A DNA stretch of 64,000 nucleotides from JBGVSA01 sp049840475. GTDB taxonomy: Bacteria > Pseudomonadota > Gammaproteobacteria > Burkholderiales > Rhodocyclaceae. Positions within the stretch are counted from its first letter, which is position 1, and every line of letters begins with the position of its first letter. A program made the position numbers and the translations under genes. This document shows, one piece after another, positions 63,813-64,000 of the stretch. The DNA is taken from contig JASGKX010000003.1 in NCBI GenBank assembly GCA_049840475.1, positions 1,054,001 to 1,118,000 of the forward strand. Direction: 5' to 3'. A model generated the notes under the pieces. It was not told the DNA's origin and did no database searches. It saw only the letters and a list, made by a program, of their open reading frames with translations.

Positions 63813-64000
63813 TTGAGCTACGACCCCTGCAGAATTCGCGCAGTGCCAATTGCGTTTGTGTCAGGCAGGCGCGGTGGGCAAGCACCTTTGACAACGGCGG
63901 TTGCCGGCGCCTTCCAAGAGATGTCGGGAGGACTGGGCAGCCGCCTTTCCGTTGCGGTGGGACTTGGGCTCTTGCTCAATCCGGCCGCCGCACAAACAAC
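63813..64000 (+). CDS. Start of an exported protein gene, runs off the right edge
   Basis: An open frame begins at TTG 63813, preceded by a strong AAGGAGG five bases upstream, and continues to the edge. A second candidate start (ATG 63921) opens a typical signal peptide (MSGGLGSRLSVAVGLGLLL, then NPAAAQ), so cleavage would fall just before the edge. Which start is right depends on the unseen part. Nothing else is recognisable; the preceding 63470-63812 shows no gene or clear signal. Confidence 0.45.
   Translation, partial: MSYDPCRIRAVPIAFVSGRRGGQAPLTTAVAGAFQEMSGGLGSRLSVAVGLGLLLNPAAAQT

Overview
The window reads as a chromosomal segment of a GC-rich betaproteobacterium of the Ralstonia/Burkholderiales type. 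Reasons: strong G+C third-position bias in every real frame, a Bug/TctC-family periplasmic solute receptor, paired Gfo/Idh oxidoreductases, a methanolan-type exopolysaccharide (EPS) cluster (EpsD/E/F/G/L), and small conserved proteins typical of that group. The genus is an inference from gene content. No rRNA, tRNA, CRISPR array, prophage or transposase gene was recognised.

Layout. 1-4023: minus-strand catabolic operon, lacI-type repressor, two Gfo/Idh dehydrogenases and a Bug receptor running off the left edge, all tightly coupled, with twin LacI-type operators in front. 4230-11889: plant-polysaccharide island with three secreted pectate lyases (two PL1, one PL3) carrying poly-serine linkers, interrupted by an aldo/keto reductase and a zinc alcohol dehydrogenase. 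Both PL1 genes carry a single +1 frameshift. 12659-15270: a small acidic protein and a class A penicillin-binding protein. 15495-37244: a long EPS locus. Its upstream half (epsL; a PEP-CTERM-like small secreted protein; epsD, epsE, epsF, epsG) supplies the envelope-spanning export machinery. The downstream half (acyltransferase, Wzy-like polymerase, glycosyltransferases, GH5 glucanase, WecG-type transferase, GT2, pyruvyltransferase, flippase, acyltransferase, nucleotidyltransferase) builds and decorates the repeat unit. A divergent priming glycosyltransferase sits beside epsL. epsE is also frameshifted, and the two halves are separated by about 0.8 kb of inverted dispersed repeats.

37533-42355: alpha-glucan phosphorylase and GlgX, a glycogen-breakdown pair. 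42429-46737: flavin monooxygenase-like protein, a tandem pair of nearly identical 114-aa secreted proteins, a MarR regulator, an FNR paralogue without the iron-sulfur cysteines, and a 73-aa protein. 46779-64000: mostly housekeeping and accessory single genes (SbmA/YddA-like ABC exporter, DUF72, UvrD-type helicase, ferredoxin-NADP reductase, YgjP-type metallopeptidase, MFS-like carrier, Tat-exported aldo/keto reductase, LysE exporter, lipoprotein, diguanylate cyclase, PAP2 phosphatase with an autotransporter-type repeat, WrbA) and an incomplete gene at the right edge.

The most notable single observation is that all three frameshifted genes carry one extra base at the same heptamer, GT(T/C)GAAC, where a Val-Asn codon pair is expected. 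This is either three convergent mutations or a systematic sequence-motif error; it decides whether this strain can degrade pectin and export its EPS.
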